Shown here piece after piece: positions 35,656 to 43,478 of a stretch of DNA of 64,000 bases. Source of the stretch: Janthinobacterium tructae (GTDB taxonomy: Bacteria > Pseudomonadota > Gammaproteobacteria > Burkholderiales > Burkholderiaceae_D). The position numbers and the translations under genes are program-made. The notes under the pieces were generated by a model. The model ran no database searches and was not told where the DNA came from. It saw only the letters and a program-made list of their open reading frames with translations. The DNA is taken from positions 744,001 through 808,000 of the forward strand of contig NZ_CP041185.1 in NCBI RefSeq assembly GCF_006517255.1. Reading direction: 5' to 3'. Each line of letters starts with the position of its first letter. Position 1 is the first letter of the stretch.

Positions 35656-38118
35656 ATGCCCAGCACAACTCCTATTTACGCTTCTTCCGCTTCCACCGTA
35701 TGCCGCCGCCGCGTAGCGGCGCTGGCCGTCAGCCAGGCCCTGTGGTTGTTCGCCGCCAGCGGCGCTTCCATCCTGGCTCCTGCCGCGCAGGCCGCAAATG
35801 CGGCGCGCATGCCCATAGCGATACCTGCCGGCACCCTGGAACAGGTACTGGTGCGCTTCGGTCAGCAGACGGGCACCATGCTTTCTTACCAGGCCGCCGC
35901 CTTGGCGGGCAAGCGCAGCGCCGGCCTGACGGGCAGCTACAGCGTGCCTGCAGCGCTGGGTGCCATCGTCGCCGGCTCCGGCTTGCGCGCCGTGCCGCAG
36001 GCGAATGGCGGCTATGTGCTCGACGTGGCGCCCGCAGATGGCGGCCAGACCATGCCCGAGATGAAGGTCAGTGCCAGCTTTGATGCGAACGGCGCGACGG
36101 AAGGCAGCGGTGCCTATACGACGCAGACCATGCGCTCGGCCACGCGCCTGGGCCTGTCCGTGCGCGAGACACCGCAAGCCGTCAGCGTGGTCACGCGCCA
36201 GCAAATGGATGACCAGAACCTGCAAACGGTGGAAGAGGTGCTGCAAAACGCGGCCGGCATCGCCATCAACCGCTACGACAGCGATCGTACCTCGTTTTTT
36301 GCCCGAGGTTTTTCCATCGCCAGCTACCAGTACGACGGTATCCCCACCACGGTCGACAATGCCTACAACGTGGGCGACAGCACGCTGGACATGACGGCCT
36401 ACGACAGGGTCGAGATCGTGCGCGGCGCCACCGGCCTGCTGACGGGCGCGGGCGAACCGTCGGCCACCATCAACCTGGTGCGCAAGCGCGCGTCATCGGG
36501 GCAGCTGGCCGGGAATGCGGCCCTGAGCCTGGGTTCATGGAACAATGCGCGCGCCAGTGCCGACCTCTCCACGCCGTTGACTGCGGACGGCAAGGTGCGT
36601 GGCCGTATCGTGGCCAGCTACCAGGACAGCGAATCGTATGTGAACCTGTACCACGGCAAGAAGGCCATGGCCTACGCCACCGTGGAAGCGGACCTGGCGC
36701 CCGGCAGCGTGCTGATCGCCGGCTATGAATACCAGGATAACCGCCCGCGCGGCGGCATGTATGGCGGCTTGCCGCTGTGGTATGCGGATGGCGAGCGCGC
36801 CACGTTTTCCCGCTCGGCCACCACGGCCACCACCTGGAGCCGCTGGTTCAGCACCAGCCAGACGGCTTTCTTGCGCCTGGAGCAAAGCCTGGGCAGTGGC
36901 TGGAACCTGACGGCCATGCTGAATCACGGCTGGGGCGATTATTCGGCGGCCGAGCTCTTCGCCAATACCTGGCCGGACAAGGCCACGGGGCAGGGCGTGA
37001 CGGGCTACTCCGGCTTTTACTCGGGCACGCGGCGCCAGGACAGCGTCGACGCCTATGTCCAGGGACCCGTTCAACTGCTGGGGCGCACGCATGACATGGC
37101 TTTCGGCGTCTCGGGCAGCAACCAGTTTTCCAGCAATCCGGGCGTGGCCGGCGGCAGCGTCGACTACGGCAATTTCCATCAATGGCAGGGCGTGACGCCG
37201 GAGCCAGACTGGAATAACCCGAATTTCTCGCGCTGGCAACTGCTCGACACGGTGCAGCAGCGCGGCATCTATGGCACGGCGCGCTTTTCGCTGGCCGACC
37301 CCTTGAAACTGGTCGTCGGCGCGCGCTACAGCCGCTACAAGGCGGACCACGTCGATGACTGGGGCGGCAGCTACGCCTATGCCAAGCATGCCGTCACGCC
37401 GTATGCGGGGCTGGTATGGGATATCGATGCGCAGCATGCGCTGTACACCAGCTACAGCAAGATCTTCAAGCCGCAGGGCTATCAGGACCGGTTTGGCCGC
37501 TATCTCGACCCCGTGCAGGGCAAGAATGTGGAAGCGGGCGTGAAGGGCGAGTATTTTGCCGGCAGACTCAATGCGGCACTGGCCGTGTTCCGCATCGCGC
37601 AGGATGGCCTGGCGCAGGAAGACACGGGCCATTTTGTCGGCAATTCGCTGACGCAGGCGTATTTCGCGGCCTCGGGCACCACCAGCAAGGGTGTGGAACT
37701 GGACGTCTCGGGCGAACTGGCCAAGGGCTGGAACGTATCGGCCAGCGTGTCGCACGCGGCGGCAGAGGACAACACGGGCGCGCGCCTGAACAGCTATGTG
37801 CCGCAGACCCTGGCGCGCGTATTTTCCACGTATCAGCTGCCTGGCGACTGGCGCGCCTTGTCCGTGGGCGGTGGCGTGAACTGGCAGAGCGGCGCCTACC
37901 GCGATGCCACCGGGCCGAAGGGCACGGAGCGCGTGGAGCAGGGCGGCTATGCCGTGGCCAGCCTGATGGCCAAATATGCGCTGTCGCGCCAGCTGTCGCT
38001 GCAGGCAAACGTCAATAACCTGTTCGACAAGCATTACTACAGCCAGCTTGGCATGTACAACCAGGGTTACTGGGGCGCGCCGCGCAATGCCAGGGTCACC
38101 CTGCGCTACATTTTTTGA
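35656..38118 (+). CDS. TonB-dependent siderophore receptor with STN signalling domain (FpvA/FecA-like)
   Basis: 820 residues. A signal peptide ends near PAAQAANA. The STN domain (about 50-100, IPAGTLEQVLVRFGQQTGTM) is the part that contacts FecR. The plug (about 150-280) carries LGLSVRETPQAVSVVTRQQM, QTVEEVLQNAAGIAINRYDS, FARGFSIASYQYDGIPTT and RVEIVRGATGLLTGAGEPS, all typical of siderophore receptors. The barrel ends in RVTLRYIF. The ATG at 35656 is preferred; a GTG at 35620 is open upstream but has no ribosome site. With FecI and FecR it forms a ferric-siderophore sensing and uptake system in the outer membrane. The siderophore cannot be deduced. The stop is four bases from the convergent SirB2 stop. 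Confidence 0.93.
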   Translation: MPSTTPIYASSASTVCRRRVAALAVSQALWLFAASGASILAPAAQAANAARMPIAIPAGTLEQVLVRFGQQTGTMLSYQAAALAGKRSAGLTGSYSVPAALGAIVAGSGLRAVPQANGGYVLDVAPADGGQTMPEMKVSASFDANGATEGSGAYTTQTMRSATRLGLSVRETPQAVSVVTRQQMDDQNLQTVEEVLQNAAGIAINRYDSDRTSFFARGFSIASYQYDGIPTTVDNAYNVGDSTLDMTAYDRVEIVRGATGLLTGAGEPSATINLVRKRASSGQLAGNAALSLGSWNNARASADLSTPLTADGKVRGRIVASYQDSESYVNLYHGKKAMAYATVEADLAPGSVLIAGYEYQDNRPRGGMYGGLPLWYADGERATFSRSATTATTWSRWFSTSQTAFLRLEQSLGSGWNLTAMLNHGWGDYSAAELFANTWPDKATGQGVTGYSGFYSGTRRQDSVDAYVQGPVQLLGRTHDMAFGVSGSNQFSSNPGVAGGSVDYGNFHQWQGVTPEPDWNNPNFSRWQLLDTVQQRGIYGTARFSLADPLKLVVGARYSRYKADHVDDWGGSYAYAKHAVTPYAGLVWDIDAQHALYTSYSKIFKPQGYQDRFGRYLDPVQGKNVEAGVKGEYFAGRLNAALAVFRIAQDGLAQEDTGHFVGNSLTQAYFAASGTTSKGVELDVSGELAKGWNVSASVSHAAAEDNTGARLNSYVPQTLARVFSTYQLPGDWRALSVGGGVNWQSGAYRDATGPKGTERVEQGGYAVASLMAKYALSRQLSLQANVNNLFDKHYYSQLGMYNQGYWGAPRNARVTLRYIF

Positions 38119-38122
38119 TGCA

Positions 38123-38500
38123 TCAGAGCGGCCAGGCCTGTTTGGTGACGGCCACGGCGACGATGTAGGCGAATACCAGCACGGCGAGCGCGAAGGCGCC
38201 GCCACGCACGGCCGGCGTCTTGCCCCGTTTGAGTGCAATGGTGCCCAGCACGATGTAGGCCAGCAGCGCGCACAGCTTGGCGGCCAGCCAGGGCTGGCTG
38301 CCCGGCGACTGGCCGCTCCACACGGCCAGGGCGATGGCGCTGGCCAGCAAGGCCGTGTCGATCAGGTGCGGCAGGATTTTTACCCAGCGCTGCTGCAAGG
38401 CGGGCGAGGCGCGTAGCATCCAGACGCCGCGCAAGAGGAAAAGACAGCCGCTGGCGGCGGCGCAGCCCATGTGGAAATGCTTGAGGCTCAGATAATCCAT
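38123..38500 (-). CDS. SirB2-family membrane protein
   Basis: 125 residues with four predicted transmembrane helices, the usual SirB2 length. The N-terminus YLSLKHFHMGCAAASGCLFL and the central PHLIDTALLASAIAL are typical of the family. SirB2 proteins were named from Salmonella invasion-gene regulation, but their biochemical role is not known. The ATG at 38500 starts the family-typical sequence; a longer frame to 38587 is rejected. It is convergent with the siderophore receptor and has no visible partner gene. Confidence 0.88.
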   Translation of the reverse strand: MDYLSLKHFHMGCAAASGCLFLLRGVWMLRASPALQQRWVKILPHLIDTALLASAIALAVWSGQSPGSQPWLAAKLCALLAYIVLGTIALKRGKTPAVRGGAFALAVLVFAYIVAVAVTKQAWPL

Positions 38501-38587
38501 GCGTGATGTGGTGGGCGTTGATTGGCGGTGGCGCCAGCATAACCGCCTTTGGCGCGCCGCGCCATACGCCGTCGGGAGGACGCGCAA

Positions 38588-39034
38588 TCAGCGGCACCAT
38601 TTCACGTACACCAGCTCCGGATCGCCTTCATCGAGATGCTCGATCCGGCCGCTGCGCACGAAGCCCGCGCTGGCGAACAGCCGTTGGGCAGCGCCGTTGG
38701 ACTGGTTCGTCGAGGTGAATAGCTTCTCTGTCTGGCATGCGTCTGCGGCGGTGGCCAGCAGGCGCAGTCCCACGCCGCGCCGCTGCTGGCCGGGAGCGAC
38801 CACCACCAGCGAGACAAAACCGTGGCCGAAGAAGTCGTCGTGCGTGAGCACATAGCCGGCCACCTGGTCGGCGCGGATGGCGACCATGCATAGATCCCTG
38901 TCGACGGCGGTGCGCACGGCATCGCCACGCTCCGGGTGCGTCTGCGCATACGCGTCGCATGCCAGCATGGCTGCCACATCGCCAGCCTGGGCCACGCGGG
39001 TGACGATTTCATCTGCTTCCGTTCTGCTCTCCAT
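38588..39034 (-). CDS. GNAT-family N-acetyltransferase
   Basis: 148 residues. The acetyl-CoA binding motif is seen as VVVAPGQQRRGVGLRLL (about 81-97, the Q/R-x-x-G-x-G/A loop). The N-terminal strand region and a C-terminal YVKW strand complete a standard GNAT fold. Such enzymes transfer an acetyl group to amines on small molecules or protein N-termini; the substrate is unknown. The ATG at 39034 with AGGGAG a few bases upstream is chosen over the longer frame to 39130, whose extra residues come from a low-complexity GGTACC repeat. It is divergent from narK1, about 230 bases away. Confidence 0.88.
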   Translation of the reverse strand: MESRTEADEIVTRVAQAGDVAAMLACDAYAQTHPERGDAVRTAVDRDLCMVAIRADQVAGYVLTHDDFFGHGFVSLVVVAPGQQRRGVGLRLLATAADACQTEKLFTSTNQSNGAAQRLFASAGFVRSGRIEHLDEGDPELVYVKWCR

Positions 39035-39266
39035 GCCGCTCCCTGTTGTGCCGGTACCGGTGCCGAGTGTGCCAAAAATACCTGCGTTTGTAAAACGCCC
39101 GCCATCCAGCCTAGGCCCGCACCGCGCCATCTAGTCACTTTTGCCGATACGGCTATCCAGATTGCCTTTCCAGAATCACCCTGTGGCCGATAGTGCCTTT
39201 CGCCTCTGCCACGTAAGCTGGTCGGGACGGCTGGCCAGACGGCCAGTGCATTCATGGAGAAACATC

Positions 39267-40568
39267 GTGGCTACCCTAGATGGCACTAAGAACAACAGTA
39301 GTAACAAGGCAGTCGAACCCGGCATGCGGCGCAAGCAGTTTTCCGTGCTGGTCAGCAGTACCTTCGCGTTTACCATCTGCTTTGCGGTATGGATGATGTT
39401 TGCCGTACTGGGCATCCCCATCAAGACCAGCCTGGGCCTGACTGAAACACAATTCGGCCTGCTGGCCGCCATGCCCGTGCTGACGGGCTCCCTCGTGCGC
39501 GTGCCCTTGGGCATCTGGACGGACAAATACGGCGGACGCCGCGTCTTCTTTTGGCTGATGCTGGCCAGCGTGGTGCCGATCTACCTGATTTCCTACGCCA
39601 CCGCCTACTGGCACTTCCTCGTGCTGGGCATGTTCGTGGGCCTGGCGGGCGGCTCGTTTTCCGTCGGCACGCCGTATGTGGCGCGCTGGTATGAAAAGGA
39701 GCGCCGCGGCCTGGCGATGGGCATCTTCGGCGCCGGTAACTCCGGTTCCGCGCTGACCAAGTTCGTCGCGCCGGGCATCGTCGCCGCTTTCGGCTGGCAA
39801 ATGCTGCCCAAGGTGTATGCGGTGGCCATGCTGGCCACGGCCATCATCTTCTGGCTGTTTTCGTACACGGACAAATCGCACCTGGCGCCATCGGGCGAAA
39901 GTTTTTCGGCGCAGATGAAGGTGCTGAAGGACCCGCGCGTATGGCGCTACTGCCAGTACTACTCGGTGGTGTTTGGCGGCTATGTGGCGCTGGCGCTGTG
40001 GATGACGAAGTACTACGTGGCCGAATACGGTTTTGATTTGAAGCACGCGGCGCTGCTGGCTGCCTGCTTCTCGCTGCCGGGCGGCGTGCTGCGCGCGTTT
40101 GGCGGCTGGATCTCGGACAAATACGGTGCGGCAAAAGTCACCTGGGCCGTGATGTGGGTCTGCTGGGTGTGCTTCTTCCTGCTGTCGTATCCGCAAACGC
40201 AGATGGTGATCGAGACCGTCACGGGGCCGCTGGCCATCCATATCGGCCTGTCGCCGCTGTGGTTCACCGCGCTGCTGTTCATCGTCGGCATTGCCATGGC
40301 CGTGGGCAAGGCGTCCGTCTTCAAGTTCATCGGCGATGATTTTTCCGACAACATCGGCGCCGTCTCGGGCGTGGTGGGCCTGGCCGGCGGTCTCGGTGGC
40401 TTCATCCTGCCCGTGATGTTCGGCGCCCTGGTGGACTTCACCGGCGTGCGTTCGAGCTCCTTCATGCTGCTGTACGGCACCGTCTGCGTTTCCCTCGTCT
40501 GGATGTATTTCTCGTTCAAGCCGCTGCGTGCGGCACCAACTACTCAACCTGCAGGAGCAACGCTGTGA
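39267..40568 (+). CDS. narK: NarK1-type nitrate transporter (MFS nitrate/nitrite porter)
   Basis: 433 residues with 12 transmembrane helices of the nitrate/nitrite porter family. Family marks are WMMFAVLGIPIKTSLGLTET in the TM1-2 region, GIWTDKYGGRRVFF in loop 2-3, FVGLAGGSFSVGTPYVARWY in TM5 and VGLAGGLGGFILPVMFG in TM11. NarK1-type proteins are thought to be nitrate/proton symporters that start nitrate respiration. The start is the GTG at 39267, which has GGAG 8 bases upstream; the longer upstream frame lacks support. The stop overlaps the second porter start (GTGA), so the two are co-translated. No clear FNR-type box was found in the 230-base upstream gap. Confidence 0.93.
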   Translation: MATLDGTKNNSSNKAVEPGMRRKQFSVLVSSTFAFTICFAVWMMFAVLGIPIKTSLGLTETQFGLLAAMPVLTGSLVRVPLGIWTDKYGGRRVFFWLMLASVVPIYLISYATAYWHFLVLGMFVGLAGGSFSVGTPYVARWYEKERRGLAMGIFGAGNSGSALTKFVAPGIVAAFGWQMLPKVYAVAMLATAIIFWLFSYTDKSHLAPSGESFSAQMKVLKDPRVWRYCQYYSVVFGGYVALALWMTKYYVAEYGFDLKHAALLAACFSLPGGVLRAFGGWISDKYGAAKVTWAVMWVCWVCFFLLSYPQTQMVIETVTGPLAIHIGLSPLWFTALLFIVGIAMAVGKASVFKFIGDDFSDNIGAVSGVVGLAGGLGGFILPVMFGALVDFTGVRSSSFMLLYGTVCVSLVWMYFSFKPLRAAPTTQPAGATL

Positions 40569-41962
40569 ACAAACCAATGAGCCGCTATATGATCAATACC
40601 TGGGAGCCGGAAAGCCCCAGTTTCTGGCAAAACACGGGCAAGTCCACGGCTGCGCGCAATCTGTGGATCTCGATTCCCGCGCTGCTGCTGGCGTTCGCCG
40701 TGTGGATGGTGTGGAGCGTGGTGGTGGTCAACCTGCCCAACATCGGTTTCACCTACAGTAACAACCAGCTGTTCTGGCTGACGGCCTTGCCGGGCCTGTC
40801 CGGCGCCACCTTGCGCATCTTTTACTCGTTCATGGTGCCGATTTTCGGCGGCCGCCGCTGGACGGCCATTTCCACGGGCTCGCTGCTGATTCCCGCCATC
40901 GGCATCGGCCTGGCCGTGCAGGATGTGAATACGGGCTATCCGACCATGCTGATCCTGGCCCTGCTGTGCGGCTTCGGCGGCGGCAATTTCGCCTCGTCGA
41001 TGGCCAACATCAGCTTTTTCTATCCGAAGGCGAGCAAGGGCTTTGCGCTGGGCATGAATGCGGGCCTGGGCAACCTGGGCGTGTCGGTGGTGCAGTTCGT
41101 CGTGCCGCTGGTGATCACCTTCGCCGTCTTCGGCGCCTGGGGCGGCGATTCGCTCACCTGGGTCAAGAATGGCGTGAGCAAGGACATGTGGCTGCAAAAC
41201 GCGGGCTTCATCTGGGTGCCATTCATCGCCTTGAGTACCTTGCTGGCATGGTTCGGCATGAATGACCTGGCCTCGGCCAAGGCTTCGTTTTCCGAACAGG
41301 CCGTGATCTTCAAGCGCAAGCACAACTGGCTCATGTGCTGGCTGTACACGGGCACCTTCGGTTCCTTCATCGGTTATTCGGCCGCGTTCCCACTGCTGAT
41401 CAAGATCCAGTTCCCTGACGTCAATCCCCTCGATTACGCCTTCCTCGGCCCTCTGGTCGGCGCACTGGCGCGCGTGGCCGGCGGCGTGATTTCCGATAAA
41501 CTGGGCGGCGCCCGCGTCACCCTGTGGTCCTTCCTGCTGATGATAGGCGCCGTGCTGGGCGTGCTGTACTTCATGCCGCAAGCAGGTTTGGGCGGTAGTT
41601 TCAAGGGCTTCTTCTGGATGTTCATGCTGCTGTTCGCCGGTACGGGCATCGGCAATGCGTCGACCTTCCGCATGATCCCCGTGATCTTCTTGACGGAGCA
41701 CCAGCGCGCGGCCGCCGGCAAAGGCAAGGCGGCGCAGGAGCAAGCCATCGTCGACGCCAACAAGGAAGGCGCGGCAGTCCTGGGCTTCACGTCGGCCGTG
41801 GCGGCCTACGGCGCCTTCTTCATCCCGAAAAGCTATGGCACCTCGATTTCGCTGACGGGCAGCCCCGACGCGGCCCTGTGGTGCTTCATCGGCTTTTATG
41901 TCAGCTGCATCGCGATCACCTGGTGGTGCTATGCGCGCAAGAATGCGGCTATGCCTTGCTAA
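40565..41962 (+). CDS. narK: NarK2-type nitrate/nitrite antiporter
   Basis: 465 residues, 12 transmembrane helices. The N-terminal SRYMINTWEPESPSFWQ and AVWMVWSVVVVNLPNIGF are hallmarks of the NarK/NarK2 antiporter type. GFGGGNFASSMANISFFYP in TM5 and GNASTFRMIPVIF near TM11 are the nitrate signature regions. It exchanges cytoplasmic nitrite for nitrate. An extra polar stretch near residues 375-398 (HQRAAAGKGKAAQEQAIVDA) lies between TM10 and TM11, as in E. coli NarK-type proteins. The start is GTG at 40565, overlapping the narK1 stop, with AGGAG about 8 bases upstream. A hairpin and the carbonic anhydrase gene follow. Confidence 0.93.
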   Translation: MNKPMSRYMINTWEPESPSFWQNTGKSTAARNLWISIPALLLAFAVWMVWSVVVVNLPNIGFTYSNNQLFWLTALPGLSGATLRIFYSFMVPIFGGRRWTAISTGSLLIPAIGIGLAVQDVNTGYPTMLILALLCGFGGGNFASSMANISFFYPKASKGFALGMNAGLGNLGVSVVQFVVPLVITFAVFGAWGGDSLTWVKNGVSKDMWLQNAGFIWVPFIALSTLLAWFGMNDLASAKASFSEQAVIFKRKHNWLMCWLYTGTFGSFIGYSAAFPLLIKIQFPDVNPLDYAFLGPLVGALARVAGGVISDKLGGARVTLWSFLLMIGAVLGVLYFMPQAGLGGSFKGFFWMFMLLFAGTGIGNASTFRMIPVIFLTEHQRAAAGKGKAAQEQAIVDANKEGAAVLGFTSAVAAYGAFFIPKSYGTSISLTGSPDAALWCFIGFYVSCIAITWWCYARKNAAMPC

Positions 41963-41968
41963 AGTTGG

Positions 41969-41999
41969 AATGTCTGGCAAGTCGTTCTTGCCAGACGTT
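41969..41999 (+). other. Intercistronic hairpin after narK2
   Basis: GTCTGGCAAG (41972-41981) pairs perfectly with CTTGCCAGAC (41987-41996) around a 5-base loop, and the stem extends by a G-T and two A-T pairs. No T-run follows, so it may be a processing or stability element between narK2 and can. Confidence 0.5.
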
Positions 42000-42018
42000 G
42001 AAGAAATGAGAGTATGTC

Positions 42019-42711
42019 ATGGAAGAACTGGAAAAATTCGTCAACGGCTTCAGCCTGTTTCAGCAGCAGTACTTCAGCGAGCCGCAGACCTTGTACGACA
42101 GCCTGCGCGACGGGCAGCGTCCCACGACCTTGCTGATCGGCTGCTGCGATTCGCGCGTCGACCCCATGCTGCTGACGGGCAGCGACCCGGGTGACATGTT
42201 CGTGGTGCGCAATATCGCCAACCTGGTGCCGCCGTGCACGCCCGACGCGCCGCCCGGCGTCAGCTCGGCCATCGAGTTTGCCGTCTGCAAGCTCGAAGTG
42301 GCCAGGGTCATCGTGCTGGGACATGCGCGCTGCGGCGGCATTCGCGCGCTGCTGGAACCGCAGCCGCGCGCGGAAGGGCAGGAAACGGACTTCGTGGGAC
42401 AGTGGATGCGCATCGCCGAACCGGTGGCGCAGCGCGTGCGGCGCGAGCTGGCGCACCGCTCATCGGAAGAGCAGCACCATGCGTGCGAGCTGGCCAGCAT
42501 CCTGCAGTCGCTGGACAACCTGCTGACCTATCCCTGGCTGAAGCGCCGGGTGGAGCAGGGGGTGTTGAAACTGCATGGCTGGTATTTCGATATCGACAGC
42601 GGCGCCCTGATGGCGTATTCGGCGCGCCAGCAGCAGTTTTTGCCGCTCGTATGCCCAATCGAACGGGCGCGCCATCTGCATGAGCGCCCGTGGCCCGATG
42701 CGGCCAGGTAG
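42019..42711 (+). CDS. can: Beta-class carbonic anhydrase
   Basis: 230 residues. The zinc ligands and catalytic dyad are visible: CCDSRVDP (about 42-49) supplies Cys, Asp and Arg, and GHARCGGIRALL supplies His and Cys. This is the standard beta-carbonic anhydrase set. It interconverts CO2 and bicarbonate in the cytoplasm. The gene begins 57 bases after narK2 and is on the same strand, so it is probably carried on the narK transcript. Its presence in a nitrate respiration island may support CO2/bicarbonate or pH balance during anaerobic growth; that is inference. It is followed by a cluster of palindromic repeats. Confidence 0.93.
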   Translation: MEELEKFVNGFSLFQQQYFSEPQTLYDSLRDGQRPTTLLIGCCDSRVDPMLLTGSDPGDMFVVRNIANLVPPCTPDAPPGVSSAIEFAVCKLEVARVIVLGHARCGGIRALLEPQPRAEGQETDFVGQWMRIAEPVAQRVRRELAHRSSEEQHHACELASILQSLDNLLTYPWLKRRVEQGVLKLHGWYFDIDSGALMAYSARQQQFLPLVCPIERARHLHERPWPDAAR

Positions 42712-42714
42712 CAG

Positions 42715-42868
42715 GTAGGTTGGATTAGCGTAGCGTAATCCAACAGGGCGCCGTCAACAATGTGTCGGATTACGCGTGGCGCTGCCCCGCTAATCCGACC
42801 TACATCGCATTCCCACCCCAGTTGCTTCGTCTGGTAGGTCGGATTAGCCCGCAGGGCGTAATCCGACA
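42715..42868. repeat. Three GTAGGTCGGATTA-type intergenic palindromic repeats
   Basis: Three imperfect palindromes with the core (G)GTTGGATTA/CGGATTA ... TAATCCGAC. Copy 1 is 42715-42744, copy 2 is 42763-42803 in opposite orientation, and copy 3 is 42834-42868. Elements with this core are scattered between genes in many Proteobacteria. Each can fold into a hairpin. The set separates can from the convergent small gene. Confidence 0.75.
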
Positions 42869-42875
42869 AGTTCCC

Positions 42876-43247
42876 TCAGCTGAACCGTAACAAATCGCCG
42901 CTGCGGTCAAACGCCAGCAGGCCGTCGATGCGGCCTTGCTCGATGGCCGTCACCATGGCGCGCAGCGGCGCTTCACATTCCTGCGCGGCGGGCGGCTGGC
43001 CGTCCTGGCCCGCCAGTCCCGCCACGAAGACCACGTCCCAGTGCGTCTGCATCTGTTTCGACTCCTCCATCAATGTCTCGAAGCTGCCCAGTTCATCGGG
43101 CAGCTTGTCGGCGCACATCACGGGCGTGAGGGACTTGCCCTGGCCGCCTGGCTGTGCCTGTGCCTGGGTAAAGGTGAACAGCAGGCGTTGCGGCTGTTCC
43201 TGGTCGCGGGCGCTGCGCAGCAGGCTGGCGTAATCGGTAATCGACAT
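42876..43247 (-). CDS. Small conserved hypothetical protein in the nar island
   Basis: 123 residues, not assignable to a characterised family. It begins MSITDYASLLRSARDQEQPQ and has RLLFTFTQA, PVMCADKLPDEL, WDVVFVAGLAGQDG and a terminal GLLAFDRSGDLLRF. Similar short proteins appear in Betaproteobacteria and are, I believe, sometimes labelled 'ribonucleotide reductase subunit alpha', which their size does not support. No signal peptide or membrane span is seen. The ATG at 43247 is chosen over the longer frame to 43316. It is on the opposite strand to narG and divergent from it, sharing a 230-base control region. Confidence 0.75.
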   Translation of the reverse strand: MSITDYASLLRSARDQEQPQRLLFTFTQAQAQPGGQGKSLTPVMCADKLPDELGSFETLMEESKQMQTHWDVVFVAGLAGQDGQPPAAQECEAPLRAMVTAIEQGRIDGLLAFDRSGDLLRFS

Positions 43248-43387
43248 GGTGCTCTTTCTCTGTGTTGAACGATGACGACAGGTATACCGCAGCACGGTCG
43301 CGGCGCCCATAGGCAATAGTGACTACCCACCTATGCATTCCTGGTGCGCGAAACCGACTTCTTGCCAATACCGCCGGGCAGGGCACA

Positions 43388-43464
43388 TCGATAGACTGTT
43401 TGTATCGACGCTTGAGCCATCCTGCTTGCAGCGTTTTTATGACCTGGCGCCGCTCCTGCGGCGC
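43388..43464 (+). promoter_or_regulatory. narG upstream dyad and leader hairpin
   Basis: TCGATA (43388-43393) and TATCGA (43403-43408) form an inverted repeat with 9-base spacing, about 75 bases before narG. Next to the ribosome site, GCGCCGC-TCCT-GCGGCGC (43447-43464) forms a 7-bp hairpin ending 5 bases before the GGAGGT site. Neither matches a clear FNR box. Their role is unknown. Confidence 0.35.
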
Positions 43465-43478
43465 AATGTGGAGGTAGC

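Noticed and set aside
39035..39266. FNR or NarL site before narK1
   Set aside because: No TTGAT-N4-ATCAA match and no convincing heptamer cluster. A 15-base palindrome (39084-39098) is present but resembles neither.
42715..42868. CRISPR array
   Set aside because: Only three palindromic copies of unequal length, in mixed orientation and without uniform spacers or cas genes. They fit an intergenic repeat family.
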